Of a DNA stretch of 64,000 bases, positions 54,419-63,940 are shown in pieces. A program made the position numbers and the translations under genes. This DNA is from Prorocentrum cordatum (taxonomy: Eukaryota > Sar > Dinophyceae > Prorocentrales > Prorocentraceae), in contig CAUYUJ010020715.1 of the NCBI GenBank assembly GCA_963575745.1, positions 365,729 through 429,728 of the forward strand, given 5' to 3'. The notes under the pieces are model-generated. The model was not told the origin of the DNA, did no database searches, and saw only the letters and a program-made list of their open reading frames with translations. Each line of letters begins with the position of its first letter. The first letter of the stretch is position 1.

Positions 54419-54491
54419 CGGTTGATTCATAGAGCTGAGAATCAACTGCGCGCCCGTTTGCGGTTGATTCTTAGTGCTAAGAATCAACCGC
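54419..54491 (+). repeat. Twin 32-nt hairpins
   Basis: GCGGTTGATTCTTAG at 54460-54474 and CTAAGAATCAACCGC at 54477-54491 are perfect 15-bp arms around TG. A similar, imperfect hairpin lies just before, at 54419-54450 (GCGGTTGATTCATAG and CTGAGAATCAACTGC). They begin about 100 bases after the stop of the preceding coding region. They could be a 3' end signal, a recombination site or a transposon remnant. Confidence 0.8.
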
Positions 54492-54539
54492 TACCGCCAC
54501 CGCTACCGCCCTGATGATTGACCCTCCGTCTTAAGAGCT

Positions 54540-55700
54540 AGCCGTGCGACACCATCGCGCCGATCTTGTCTGTTCTGTTCTCGCATGTCCGATCGGACGG
54601 GCCGCATCCAGAGCACATGGCCTCATATCCGCATGTATAGTACACTTCATAGCGGATGGGCCCAAGCTCCACGAGCTCCCACTGCGATGGGTGGCGTCAG
54701 GGATAATTCTGGCAATCGGGGATGATGGTTTAGTGGCGATGGCGGGGGTCGCGCGGGCAAAGATGGCGGCGACGCCGCGGGTAGGGTGACGAGGGGCGGG
54801 GACAGGTGAGGATGACCGGTGACGGCGTGCATTTGCGATGGCGGCGATGGGCATGTTCGTGGACGGTGTGGGCGGGCTTGGACGACTACGGGGCGGCGGT
54901 GTGATGTTGTGTGGGGGTGGTCGTGCGGGTGTGTGTTGTGCTATACCGTCCATATACAGCTGGTTGGATGCATGTGCGAAGATGCCTGCATGGCATCTTT
55001 CGCGAGGGCCGATGCGCCCCGACGGCGCAACTACGGCGGCGCGCCGCACGCTGCGCATTAAACCCAGCCGCCGCAAGATTGTGCACCGTTGGTCGGGCTG
55101 ACGAAGATGATGCGACGTATGGTTGCACAATGTGTTATTGCATTGGCGTCTCGCCACCCCACCCGCCGCCTGTCCCACTTGCATGCACCTACCGCTGCGA
55201 TATCGCCGCCAGCTCAAACGATCGACGACGACGATGACGACGACGACGGCGGCGGCGGCGACGGCGGCGACGACGACGATGCTGGCCACGGCGGCGGCGG
55301 TGATGTCGCAGATTGCGATGGTGGCCCGCGTGACCGCTTACGCGCCGTAGGCCCGCCGGGCCAGCGGATGCTGGAGCCCCATGGGCTGTTCGTTGGCGGG
55401 AGCCCCGTGCGCTATTCGTTGGCGGGGGCCCCATGGGCTGTGCGCGGGCTTGGGGTGGGTGGTTGAGTCCTACGGGCTGTGCGTGTGCTTGAGCCCCGTG
55501 GGCTGATGATGATGCCGATGATGTTGGGCCACATGGGCGGATTCGTTCGAGGGGTCGGGCGATGGCCCGACGGCCCCAAATCATCACGCAACCATACGCA
55601 CATAGCGACATTGCGCACGCGGTTCGGGCCATCGCGCGCTATGAGATGCGGCGGCATGTTCGTCAACTGCCCCCCCCCCCCCCCCGCTGACAGCTCAAGC
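54540..55700. other. No recognisable gene; (GAC)n near 55226-55285
   Basis: A CGACGACGATGACG array at 55217-55285 and a run of C at 55670-55685. Repeated CCCC(A/G)TGGGCTGT phrases at 55378-55505 form a short degenerate series. Confidence 0.45.
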
Positions 55701-55959
55701 GCCGTAACCCGAGGGCTTGTGTGGCGGCGACCAGCTCAATCGTATGGGGTTCAGTGGTTGGTTGTGTATGCCTGGTGTTTTGGTTGTGTTTATTCCTTGA
55801 CCACCATGCGGGTTCGGTTGCCATAACCATGGGGCCCATATGGGAGCAATGTAGCAAAGATGCCGCCAGGCACGCGCGGTGCGTTGGCGGCGAAGAGGGG
55901 CTGGGGTGTCTAGAGCCATGTGGGCTCGACAGTGCTGGTGCCGTGCACAAGTGCCCATT

Positions 55960-58900
55960 CGCGTCTAGCCGCGCGATTGTGAGTATATGTGCCGATATTC
56001 ATTCGGCTCGCAGCTCCTTCCTCGCCCGGGCGGACGACAACGCTGATAGCGACCAGCCATTGCAGACAACTTTCGCGGACAGTTTGGTTCAGATGACCAA
56101 CGCAATCAAGAACTTTGGCACCCGCGATGCAACGCAGCTTCTGTGCGAGTTAAAGGGCAAGCCATATGGGGCTGAACAAACCCGCGGGATTTCAACGATC
56201 ATCGACACACTGCTGCAGGGCAGTCGGCCTAATGTACAGCCAGAGGCTAGCACCACCAGCGGCAACAAGCAGACGCTACAGCAATGGTGGCACTACTTAA
56301 CGCAACAAGACTGGGACGTGCTCAGTGATGAGCAAGTGAGTTACAAAGCTAAGGTTGCGCGGCTGATCGATTGCGGCCTATCGTTTGGCCTCGTTGACCC
56401 AGAAGCGCAAACTGCTAAGTGGGCCTTGGCGACGCTATGCATTGCACGCTGCGATTCTATGCCGTCGGCAGCAGAGTTGCGGAACAAAAAGTCTGAGGCA
56501 TCAGCATGTGTTTAGGGCGCACGATCACATCAAACAGTTTCCAGAGTACCCGTCGGGCCATCCAGGTGCAGTGTTTATGGCAGCGTACCCCGATGGGGGT
56601 GATCAGCCTGTCACGGTGCTGCCCCATGGCATTCGCACAATCGCTGGCAACGTCCCGCTGCGGGGCAACGGCAGGCTGCTTGGCAACAAGACCCACCCCG
56701 ATGCGACCGCTGCATTTGATGAAATGAAGACGGCAGCGCGCATCGCGAACGCATCCCAGCCCCAGAAGCACATCGCTACACACCAGGATGGCGCGTCAGC
56801 GGCGTCCGATTCCGCCGCGGGGATCTCGCGCCCTGAGGAAGCCAGACGGCTCGGCCCCGCGACCCTCGCAATTGGTGCGATGCGTTGGTTCGTCGTTCTC
56901 GTCCGTAGCTCTTCCGGCTCGCGCCAGTCTGACCACCAGACGTTCGTCTGCAGTGTGCTGCCCAGGGGGGCTAAGCCCCGCAGACCAAATGATTCTCGCC
57001 GCAGCAAGCCCCACTGTTCAGCGTCTGCTATGGCTGCGATATTGGCAGACATGAAAGCAAATGGGCTGCCAGAGGTTATTGATCGTAATTCAATGCGGGA
57101 TGCTAAGAATGCCGCGACAACAGCTGTCAAACAGTACGGCCCCATAGCGCAGAGCATCGAATGCATCGAGCCGTGCGGGGGGTATCGCAGATACCTGTCG
57201 CTTGTCCCTTCGCCTCGCTGTCGGCAGCCATCGAAGGACATTCGAGTTTTCGCTGCTTCTTTAAGCGGCAGCTGCAGCCTCGCCCGCCAGGCCCAAACTG
57301 TTCATGGAACATCATTTTGTACTCGGGCAAAGTAACCCCTGGGAGCCCACTGGCAAACGCGAGCAACCGCAAGTTCCAACCACTACACTGGAGCTTCTTG
57401 GGGTTGGACGCGAACGCGCTGAACCATGAAGAGAGCTGGCTCGCGTTGATGACCGGGTTTCCAGTTCGGTGGCATCCCTCTCTGCTGGGTCAAGGCAGGC
57501 TTTTGCCAGTGTTATCAAGTGCTTTTTCAAGCCTGATGGATTTCATATGATGGATGGTGGCATGCATGTCAAGATTGATGGAGAGAGCCACAGGCTGCTC
57601 GCGAAATTTGGCGCTGTGCTCCAGGACGGGGGCGCGCAAAACAGCCGCGTGGAAAGCCGGGGGCGACGGCGCGTCAAAGTTTTGTCTTCTTTGCAAGAAC
57701 TTATTCGCACATGGGCCCAATGTCTGTGATCACGACGGCGCGCGCGTGCTGCGATGCAACGAGATTCGGCTCGATGGGCTGGTAGCTTCCACAGGCCATG
57801 CAATTCGTGCCAACGCATGGTGTTTGCAACAAATGGCAACGGCTGTGGGCTCTGACGACTTCACGCTTCTACAGCAAGCCCTGGGGCTAACATATGCGCA
57901 GCACGGATTATTGCTCGATCGGGCTTTGGATCGGCTAGTGGACCTGGCGCCAATATACATGCACGATTACATGCATGCGTTGTTTGTGAGCGGAGCTGTC
58001 AACCTTGCCATGTGCTTGCGCTTCGAAGAATGTATCAATACAGGCCGCGCTGGGGCATGCGAGTCGGGGCAATCGGAGATTTCCCGGAATATTCCACACT
58101 CGCCATGTGCCAGATATCTTCTCGGCGCAGAGGCGCGACACACACGGGGCCGCGAACCGCATCGAGTGCCAGGCATCCGGATTGCTGGCTACATTGGGCG
58201 CGCTCATGTTGTGCACGCAGACAGTTGTGCGTGCAACTGGAGCGGGCGACGCTGCGTGCGACGCACTGGTATCCTGCCTTCAGATGTCTCAGCTTGCGGT
58301 GGCAACCCCGAGAATTCATGCGCGCCCGTCGCGGCTTTTGGGCGCTGCGCGTAAATTCCTAGATGCGTTTGCGAACGCGTTTGGATTTGAATGGCTAACG
58401 CCGAAGTGCCATTGGCTCCTGCACCTTCCCGAAACGCTTGAGACGAACGGTCGACGGTTGAACTGCCTCGCGCTGGAGCGGAAGCACCGAGCGCCCAAGC
58501 GGCACGCGACGGAATTTGCAAACATTTCGGGCTCAGCCAGCAAGTCTTTGCCCTCAGAATGCGTGGCCCATCATCTGGCCTCGATGGGCGGTCGCAGTTT
58601 TAACTGCGACGCAGGTTGAATTCAGGGCCGCAGGGCCACACCAATAAAATAGGGCCTTGATAATCGAAACCTTGCGGCTAAACGACGATGACGCCACCGT
58701 TCTGATTGCGAAAGACACTCCTTTCAGCGAGCTCGGCTTATGCAGTCGAAACGACGTTGTGCCGTTGCGGGGCGGCCCTGGCATCGCGGACGCCCGCGTG
58801 CAAGTGAATTGCGAGGTCGGCGGCAAAAGCGCGTCGATTGCGCGGCCGTTCGAGCTCCATGCGCGCGCGCCTGGGACTGCGCTGGCAACGTGGAAGGTGG

Positions 58901-59020
58901 CCCATTCTATCGCGGAGTGTCGGGGAACAAAAACCATAATGGTTGCTGTGGAGTATTGCGTGTATCCAGATGGGACTGCGGGCGCGATGATGCCGCTTGA
59001 GTTCGCGTGGCCTATGTCTC
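55960..59020 (+). pseudogene. Degraded copy of an unnamed dinoflagellate multi-copy protein family
   Basis: N-terminal segment (frame ending 56515): DSLVQMTNAIKNFGTRDATQ, then LQQWWHYLTQQDWDVLSDEQ. Next frame, to about 57170: DHIKQFPEYPSGHPGAVFMA and DAKNAATTAVKQYGPIAQSI. Next: SWNIILYSGKVTPGSPLANA and HWSFLGLDANALNHEESWLA (57290-57450). Then KCFFKPDGFHMMDGGMHVKI (from 57509), GGDGASKFCLLCKNLFAHGP (from 57659), YMHDYMHALFVSGAVNLAMC (about 57960), then TPKCHWLLHLPETLETNGRR and LALERKHRAPKRHATEF (about 58400-58520). I recall proteins with the same landmarks (DGASKFC.LCKN, HDWMH..FVSG.fN, PK.HWLLH.P, HERKHR..KR.a) in great numbers in Symbiodinium-type genomes. Function is unknown, possibly mobile. 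At least five frame changes occur; one at 57620-57640 fits a single extra G. Confidence 0.75.
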
Positions 59021-59103
59021 TCCCGAAAAAAGAATATGCAGCGCTGCGCGCGAGACCTCCACATGACATGGGCGCTCTCGGCGCAATCTGGGGCGCCCCC
59101 TGA
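58657..59103 (+). pseudogene. C-terminal domain of the same multi-copy family
   Basis: A 148-codon open segment, without a proper ATG, reads LGLCSRNDVVPLRGGPGIAD, FELHARAPGTALATWKVAHS and VAVEYCVYPDGTAGAMMPLE. In the family I know, the region after the HERKHR motif carries a small beta-rich domain starting with a GD(V/I)V..... phrase and ending L(L)P..(F/R). This segment is in another frame from the preceding one and separated by two stops. Counted as the tail of the 55960-59020 pseudogene. Confidence 0.55.
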
Positions 59104-59479
59104 GGCGACCCCAAGACAACGTCATTTCAGAGTTCGCTCCGAACCCGATGTTCCTGAGGACGTCCTGAGCGAAGCTGCCGTTGTCATTCGCCCGGGACCC
59201 ATTGGGGTCTTATGTTTGCGTGTGTTTGGGGGGCCTCTTGGGGGCCCTGGGCCCACGAGCAATATTTGGGGTTGAGAAGTTGCCGCCCTCGGAAATTATC
59301 GGCTTAATGTCAAAAGTGACGGTTGGAAACCGTTGTGTTAAAAGTGAGGGTGTACAGTCGGTAGGTTGCCGCAGTGGTTCAGCTACGGTATCGGGCGCAT
59401 AGGCAAAGGTTGAAAGTGGAGGCGCGCACGCGCCCGAAACCCTCGTGGGGCCATATTGGGGGTCATCTATCAAAAGCGA

Positions 59480-59790
59480 TGGTGACGATGAGGGCGATGA
59501 TGACGACGACAACAGACAAATGATGACGATGCGGACGACGCGAGCGACGAGGGCGATGAGGGCGACGAGGGCGATGAGGATGACGATTACGACGAAGGCG
59601 ATGGTGACGATGAGGGCGATGTTGACGAGGATGGCGAATAAGACGGCAATGGCGACGAGGGCGATGAGGACGATGCGGACGACGAGGGCGATGGTGGCGA
59701 TGAGGGCGACGAGTGCGACGAGGGCGATGTGCGCGATGCGCGCGATGAGGGCGCTGAGCACGACGAGAGCGATGCAGGCGAGGATTGAGA
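59480..59790 (+). repeat. 9-nt GACGAGGGC/GATGAGGGC repeat
   Basis: About 33 units of GA(C/T)GAGGGC with changes such as GATGCGGAC. All frames are open for part of it. The preceding 59110-59470 has no recognisable feature. Confidence 0.9.
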
Positions 59791-59799
59791 CCAAAGCCA

Positions 59800-60365
59800 T
59801 AAAGGGCTGATCTGCACCAATGTCCTGAAGTGCTGAAACCAAAGCCCTAAAGAACTGAGACCAGGGGCTGCGACCGAAGCCCTGCAGGGCTGCTCAAGAC
59901 CAAAGCCCAGAAGGGCTAAGACCAAAACCCAAAAGGACTGAGACCAAAACCCCAAAGGGCTGAGACCAATTCCATATGGGCTGAGACCAAAACCCTACAG
60001 GGCTGAGACCAAGCCTCATCGTCCTCTTCCTCCTTTTCCTCCTCCTCCTCCTCCCCCTCCTCCCCCTCCTCCTCCACCTCCTCCTCTTCCTCCTCCTCCT
60101 CGTCGTCGTCGTCGCCGTCGCGTGCCAGGCTACCGCCTGCCAGGCGTCGAAGGCCCACCAGTCGGCGGTCAGCGCGGCAGGGGACGCGACGCCCTGAAGG
60201 GCTGAGACCAAAGCCTTAAAGGGCTGATGCCAAAGCCCTATAAAGGGCTGCTCTATACCAAAGCCCTGTCAAAGCCCTAAAGGGTTGAGACCAACATCCC
60301 AAAGGCCTGAGATCAAAGCCAGATGGGCTGATACCAAGGCGCCACAGGGCTGAGACCAGGCCTCA
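59800..60365 (+). repeat. About 21-bp minisatellite AAAGCCCTAAAGGGCTGAGACC, split by an insert
   Basis: Units at 59800-60020 and 60195-60365. Each contains the palindrome AGCCCT(A)AAGGGCT. The array is interrupted at 60020-60190 by a TCC tract and a coding-like segment that is itself duplicated further right. Confidence 0.85.
60020..60190 (-). repeat. TCC tract plus coding-like segment, copy 1
   Basis: After (TCC)n and CGTCGTCGTCGTCGCCGTCG comes a segment that on the minus strand reads ALTADWWAFDAWQAV. The same arrangement occurs at 60365-60605. Confidence 0.7.
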
Positions 60366-60605
60366 TCTTCCTCCTCCTCCTCCTCCTCCTCCTCCTCCTC
60401 CTCCTCCTCCTCCTCCTCTCATCCTCCTCCCCCTCCCCCTCCCCATCCTCCTCCTCCTCCTCCTCCTCCTCCTCCTCCTCTTCCTCCTCCTCCACCTCGT
60501 CGTCATCGTCGTCGTCGCCGTCGCGTGCGAGGCCGCCGCCTGCAAGGCCTCGAAGGCCCGCCAGCTGGCGGCCAACGCGGAGGGGACGCGTGCCAACGGC
60601 TCCGC
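60365..60605 (-). repeat. TCC tract plus coding-like segment, copy 2
   Basis: (TCC)n at 60368-60500, then CGTCGTCATCGTCGTCGTCG and a segment whose minus strand reads PSALAASWRAFEALQAAASH, matching copy 1 (ALTADWWAFDAWQAVAWH). Minus-strand reading extends without stop to about 60953 with Ala/Pro-rich sequence, but I recognise no protein. Confidence 0.7.
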
Positions 60606-61244
60606 CAAGCGCCCGCCAACGCGCGCCCCCTCTGGAACCGCCCAGGAGGTTGGCTGGGGCGGCTCGGGGGGGGGAGGGGGGGCCCACGGCCACAGCTCCG
60701 TGCCGCCGAACAACGCCCCCTCGCAGTACCGCCCCGCCGCCATCTGCACGCCTGCAGGCGCGAGCCCGCCGACATGACGGAGCTCGGCCGCGGCCGCCTC
60801 GTCCCCCACGCGCAGCGGAACGCGGCGGGGCTCGGCCACGAGCTCGGCCGCGCTGGCGGCGGCGCCCGCCGCGCCATCGAGCGGCGCATCGATCGGCGCG
60901 GCTGGCGGCGAGCCAGCAGGCGCCTCCGCCTTCGGCCGCGCGCGCACCTGCAAGCACGCCGCCTTGCAAGGCGGCTCCCTGGAAGGCGCACATCCAACCG
61001 CCTTGGGCGGAGGCTGGAAGGGCGGCGCCGTGGGCGCCTGCGCGGGCGCCGCCGCTGGCGCTTTGCCCGGCGGCGGCTGAAAGGGCGGCGCCTTTGGGCG
61101 CCACCTTCAATGTCTGCAGGCTCACCGCGGGGGTCGGCCTGCAGGATGCGCGGGGGACATGCCCCCCGCTCGCCACGGCGCCGCGCGGCGGGGCGGGGCG
61201 CGCGCGCCTCGCGAACCCCACGGTTGGGCGGCGCGCGGCCGTGG

Positions 61245-61400
61245 CATGGCGGAGCATGGCATAACGCAGCATACGCATAGCATAGCGCAGCGTGGCAGCA
61301 CGGTACAACATATCACAAGGCATGCACATTGGCATACAGCAGCATAGCATAACGCAGCATGGCATAACGCATCTGCAATGCATAGCGAAGCATCGCATTG
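61245..61400 (+). repeat. Degenerate AGCATAGCATAACGCAGCATGGC repeat
   Basis: GCATA(G/A)C units with a period of 5-11. Complementary in character to 36105-36650. Confidence 0.7.
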
Positions 61401-61439
61401 CCCAGGAGATGGCTTTGGGGTTTGCCTTGCGTTATAATA

Positions 61440-61815
61440 TGCGTGTATACACGTGTGCACGTGTGTGTGTGTGGGTGCGTATGTGTGTGCGTGTGTGTTT
61501 GTGTATGTGTGTGTTTGTGTGTGCGCGTGTGTATGTGTGTGATGCATGCACATGTGCATATACTTATATATGTATGTGCGGGCGCGTGCACATGTGTGTA
61601 CATGTCTATGTTGACGTATGTATGTGTACATGTCTGAAATGTGTACATATGTATGCACATTTATATTTATATACGGTGTATGAAAATGGCACGTTCGAAC
61701 TTAGCACATACATTTGTTTTCTCTCTCTCTCTCTATATATATATCCTCTGCTACATAGATATCCTGATGATGTTATCCGTCTCGATATATATATATATAT
61801 ATATATATATTCGCT
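61440..61815 (+). repeat. (GT)n, (CT)n and (TA)n microsatellites
   Basis: GTGTGT/GTGCGT at 61440-61640, CTCTCTCT at 61723-61734 and TATATATA at 61735-61743 and 61785-61811. No gene is seen up to 62090. Confidence 0.9.
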
Positions 61816-62094
61816 AAATGATAGCTATCATTGCTAAACTATGCCAATCCCAAGAGTCACCTCAGTATGGCTTTTACCCAAAGCATGGTTCACGACATGT
61901 TCCTCGACAGTTTTCTTTCGCCGACATTTCTCACAACATTTTTCAGGACACCCCTCCCCAAACGATCCCAGCCGGGCGAAGCTCCTGGGCAGCACCCCGA
62001 GGCTGTAAAAATCCCGCGAGCGCCAACGAGAGTATCCGAATCTCGGGTTTCCTCTTGACAGGGGGAAGCCAGAGGGGGAATTAGGGGAACGAGC

Positions 62095-62254
62095 AATGAC
62101 ATAAACATAACAACTCAGAGGTCCGCGCGGATTTCTCGGATCCGCGAAGGACCCCCTGAGCGCGCCAGGGGCGGCGCCGGAGGCGCCGCCAGGGGGGTCC
62201 AGCGCGGATCCGCGAAATTTGCGCGGACCTCAGAGTTTTTATGTTTATGTCATT
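62095..62254 (+). mobile_element. Palindromic element, family C, best-preserved copy
   Basis: AATGACATAAACATAA at 62095-62110 pairs with TTATGTTTATGTCATT at 62239-62254, without mismatch, and GGTCCGCGCGGATTTCTCGG and GGATCCGCG pair with their complements further in. The centre is GGGGCGGCGCCGGAGGCGCC. Nearly the full 160 bases can form one hairpin. Confidence 0.9.
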
Positions 62255-62329
62255 CTTCGCCCCCATAGGAATGGCCTTAGTGGGCCCCGGAATCGGCAGG
62301 GCCGTTTTTGTTACCGCTTCCGAAAAAAA

Positions 62330-62480
62330 GGCCCTTGAAAATGGAAACGGCAAAAAAACGGCGACCGGAAACGGCAACAAAAACGGCTCCAGGATTGGAA
62401 CTGGAGCGGGAACCCGTAGAAGAACGGCGACGGAACCGGCAAAACAACGGCAAAACGGAACCGGTAACACAATACGGCCC
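62330..62480 (+). repeat. Degenerate AAACGGCAAAAACGGC repeat
   Basis: Short AACGGC/AACCGG units with a 6-12 nt period. No protein evidence. Confidence 0.6.
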
Positions 62481-62631
62481 TGTCGTTTCCAGGGCGCCGA
62501 TCGATGGGCGAGATGCCCCCGATAGCAAATCTGCACGTTCCTCGGCGAGGCAGGCTATCGGGCCCGTGTCGGCGACGAGTGGGGCCGAGGCATCCCTTAC
62601 CCCTCAGCTCAACCCCCTCCCAACGTTGCCC

Positions 62632-62915
62632 CTCATCCTCCTCCTCCTCCTCCTCCTCCTCCTCCTCCTCACTCCTCCTCCTCGTCTTCCTCCTGATTCT
62701 GCTCCTGCCCCTCTTCCTTCTCCTGCTCCTCGTTCTCCTCCTCTCTTTCCTGCCTCTCTCCTTCCTCCTCCTCCCTCCTCCCCCTCCTCCTCCCTCCTCT
62801 CCCTCCTCCCTCCTCGCTCTCTCCTTCCTCCTCCCCCTCCTCCTCTCCCCCTCCTCTCTCTCTCTCTCTCTCTCTCTCTCCTTCCTGCTCCTCCTCCTCT
62901 CCTCCTCCTCCCTCC
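62632..62915 (+). repeat. (TCC)n and (CT)n arrays
   Basis: TCC at 62635-62680, degenerate TCC/CTT to 62850, CTCTCT at 62858-62881, TCC again to 62915. Then CCGACC/GGCGACC degenerate units to about 63180. Confidence 0.9.
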
Positions 62916-63193
62916 ACCCTGCGACGCCCTGCGGCAGGCCAGGTGGAATCAGCCCCTCAGGGCGCGGGCGCTCTGCGGGCTCGCGCGCAAGGGGCTCCCG
63001 CCGGACCTTGGCCGCGGCGCTGCACGGCGACCGACCGCCGGCGGCAACCGACCCACAGAAACGGCAACCGACCCACGGACGGCGACCACCGACGAACAGC
63101 GACCACCGACCGCCGCCGGCGACCACCAAGGGACGGCCACCCACCGCCGACCGCCGCCGGCGTCCACCGACGGACGGCGAGATCCCCTCCTGC

Positions 63194-63265
63194 TAGGAGG
63201 GGAGGAAGATCCTCCCTAGAGGATCTCCCTCCCCTCCTACTCCATGCACCATCCTGGATGGTGCA
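63194..63265 (+). repeat. Two adjacent hairpins
   Basis: First: TAGGAGGGGAGGAAGATCCTC and its complement ending TCCCCTCCTA at 63194-63239, about 21-bp arms with one bulge. Second: TGCACCATCC, T, GGATGGTGCA at 63245-63265, perfect 10-bp arms. Confidence 0.8.
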
Positions 63266-63524
63266 CAGGAGGAGGAAGGAGGAGAAGAAAGGATGAGGGA
63301 TGAGGGAGGACGAGATGAGAGGAGGGATCATGTAGGGGGAGGGGATGAGGAAGGAAGAGGATTGACAGCAGAGGACGAAGGAGGAGCGATGAGGAGGGGG
63401 GATGGTGTTTAGATTAGGACAGAGGGGGAAGATAAAGGAAGGAAGATGAAGGATGAGCAATGAGGGGGAATGGTGCGCGGGGAGCGGACAGGCGAACGAG
63501 GGCAACGGGGGAGGAGGCAGGAAC

Positions 63525-63546
63525 TCCGTAGCCATGCTGGCTCAAG
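63525..63546 (+). promoter_or_regulatory. Relict dinoflagellate spliced-leader sequence
   Basis: TCCGTAGCCATGCTGGCTCA then AG matches the universal dinoflagellate spliced leader (DCCGTAGCCATTTTGGCTCAAG) at 20 of 22 positions; only the central TT is changed to GC. The following bases (ACCGAGACC) do not resemble the splice donor of an SL RNA gene. This is therefore best explained as the 5' end of a trans-spliced mRNA that was reverse transcribed and inserted. Confidence 0.75.
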
Positions 63547-63691
63547 ACCGAGACCGTCGCCCCGCGGCCCCGCACTTGTCCGCAGCCGAGGGGGTGTAGC
63601 CCACGGCGGGTTGCCCACAGGCCGAGCGGACTGTCCCTCCCTCTCCTACTCCCTTTAGCCAGGGCCCGCGTCGGAACTGACACACTGCGCC

Positions 63692-63940
63692 ATGGCCTGG
63701 CGGACGGAGGGGTTTACGCGGAGTAACAAGGGCAAGGACAGGGACCAGGGCGGAGGTCAGTCGCCGTCGTCAACGGCTGCCTCCCCCCAGAGTCGGAGCA
63801 GAGCCAGTCGTGGAAATGCAAACACTGCTTGGCCAACGAACCGCCTGCGGCTCCATGCTTGTCGGATGTGTGGCGCTCGGTGGCAGTCCGAGACGCCACC
63901 GCCGCCGCCCCGCAGTCAGGATGTCGACATGGGCGTCTGA
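63692..63940 (+). CDS. Start of a zinc-ribbon protein, probably a LINE ORF, at the right edge
   Basis: An ATG in good context (GCCATGGCC), 146 bases after the leader relic, begins MAWRTEGFTRSNKGKDRDQG and contains CRMCGARWQ before a TGA at 63938. In another phase the same stretch reads QSWKCKHCLANEPPAAPC. Joining the two by one indel gives a W-x-C-x-x-C...C-x-x-C-G pattern, as at the N-terminus of dinoflagellate LINE proteins and like FWFCKHC at 3100 on the minus strand. The element would continue past 64000. Confidence 0.45.
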   Translation: MAWRTEGFTRSNKGKDRDQGGGQSPSSTAASPQSRSRASRGNANTAWPTNRLRLHACRMCGARWQSETPPPPPRSQDVDMGV

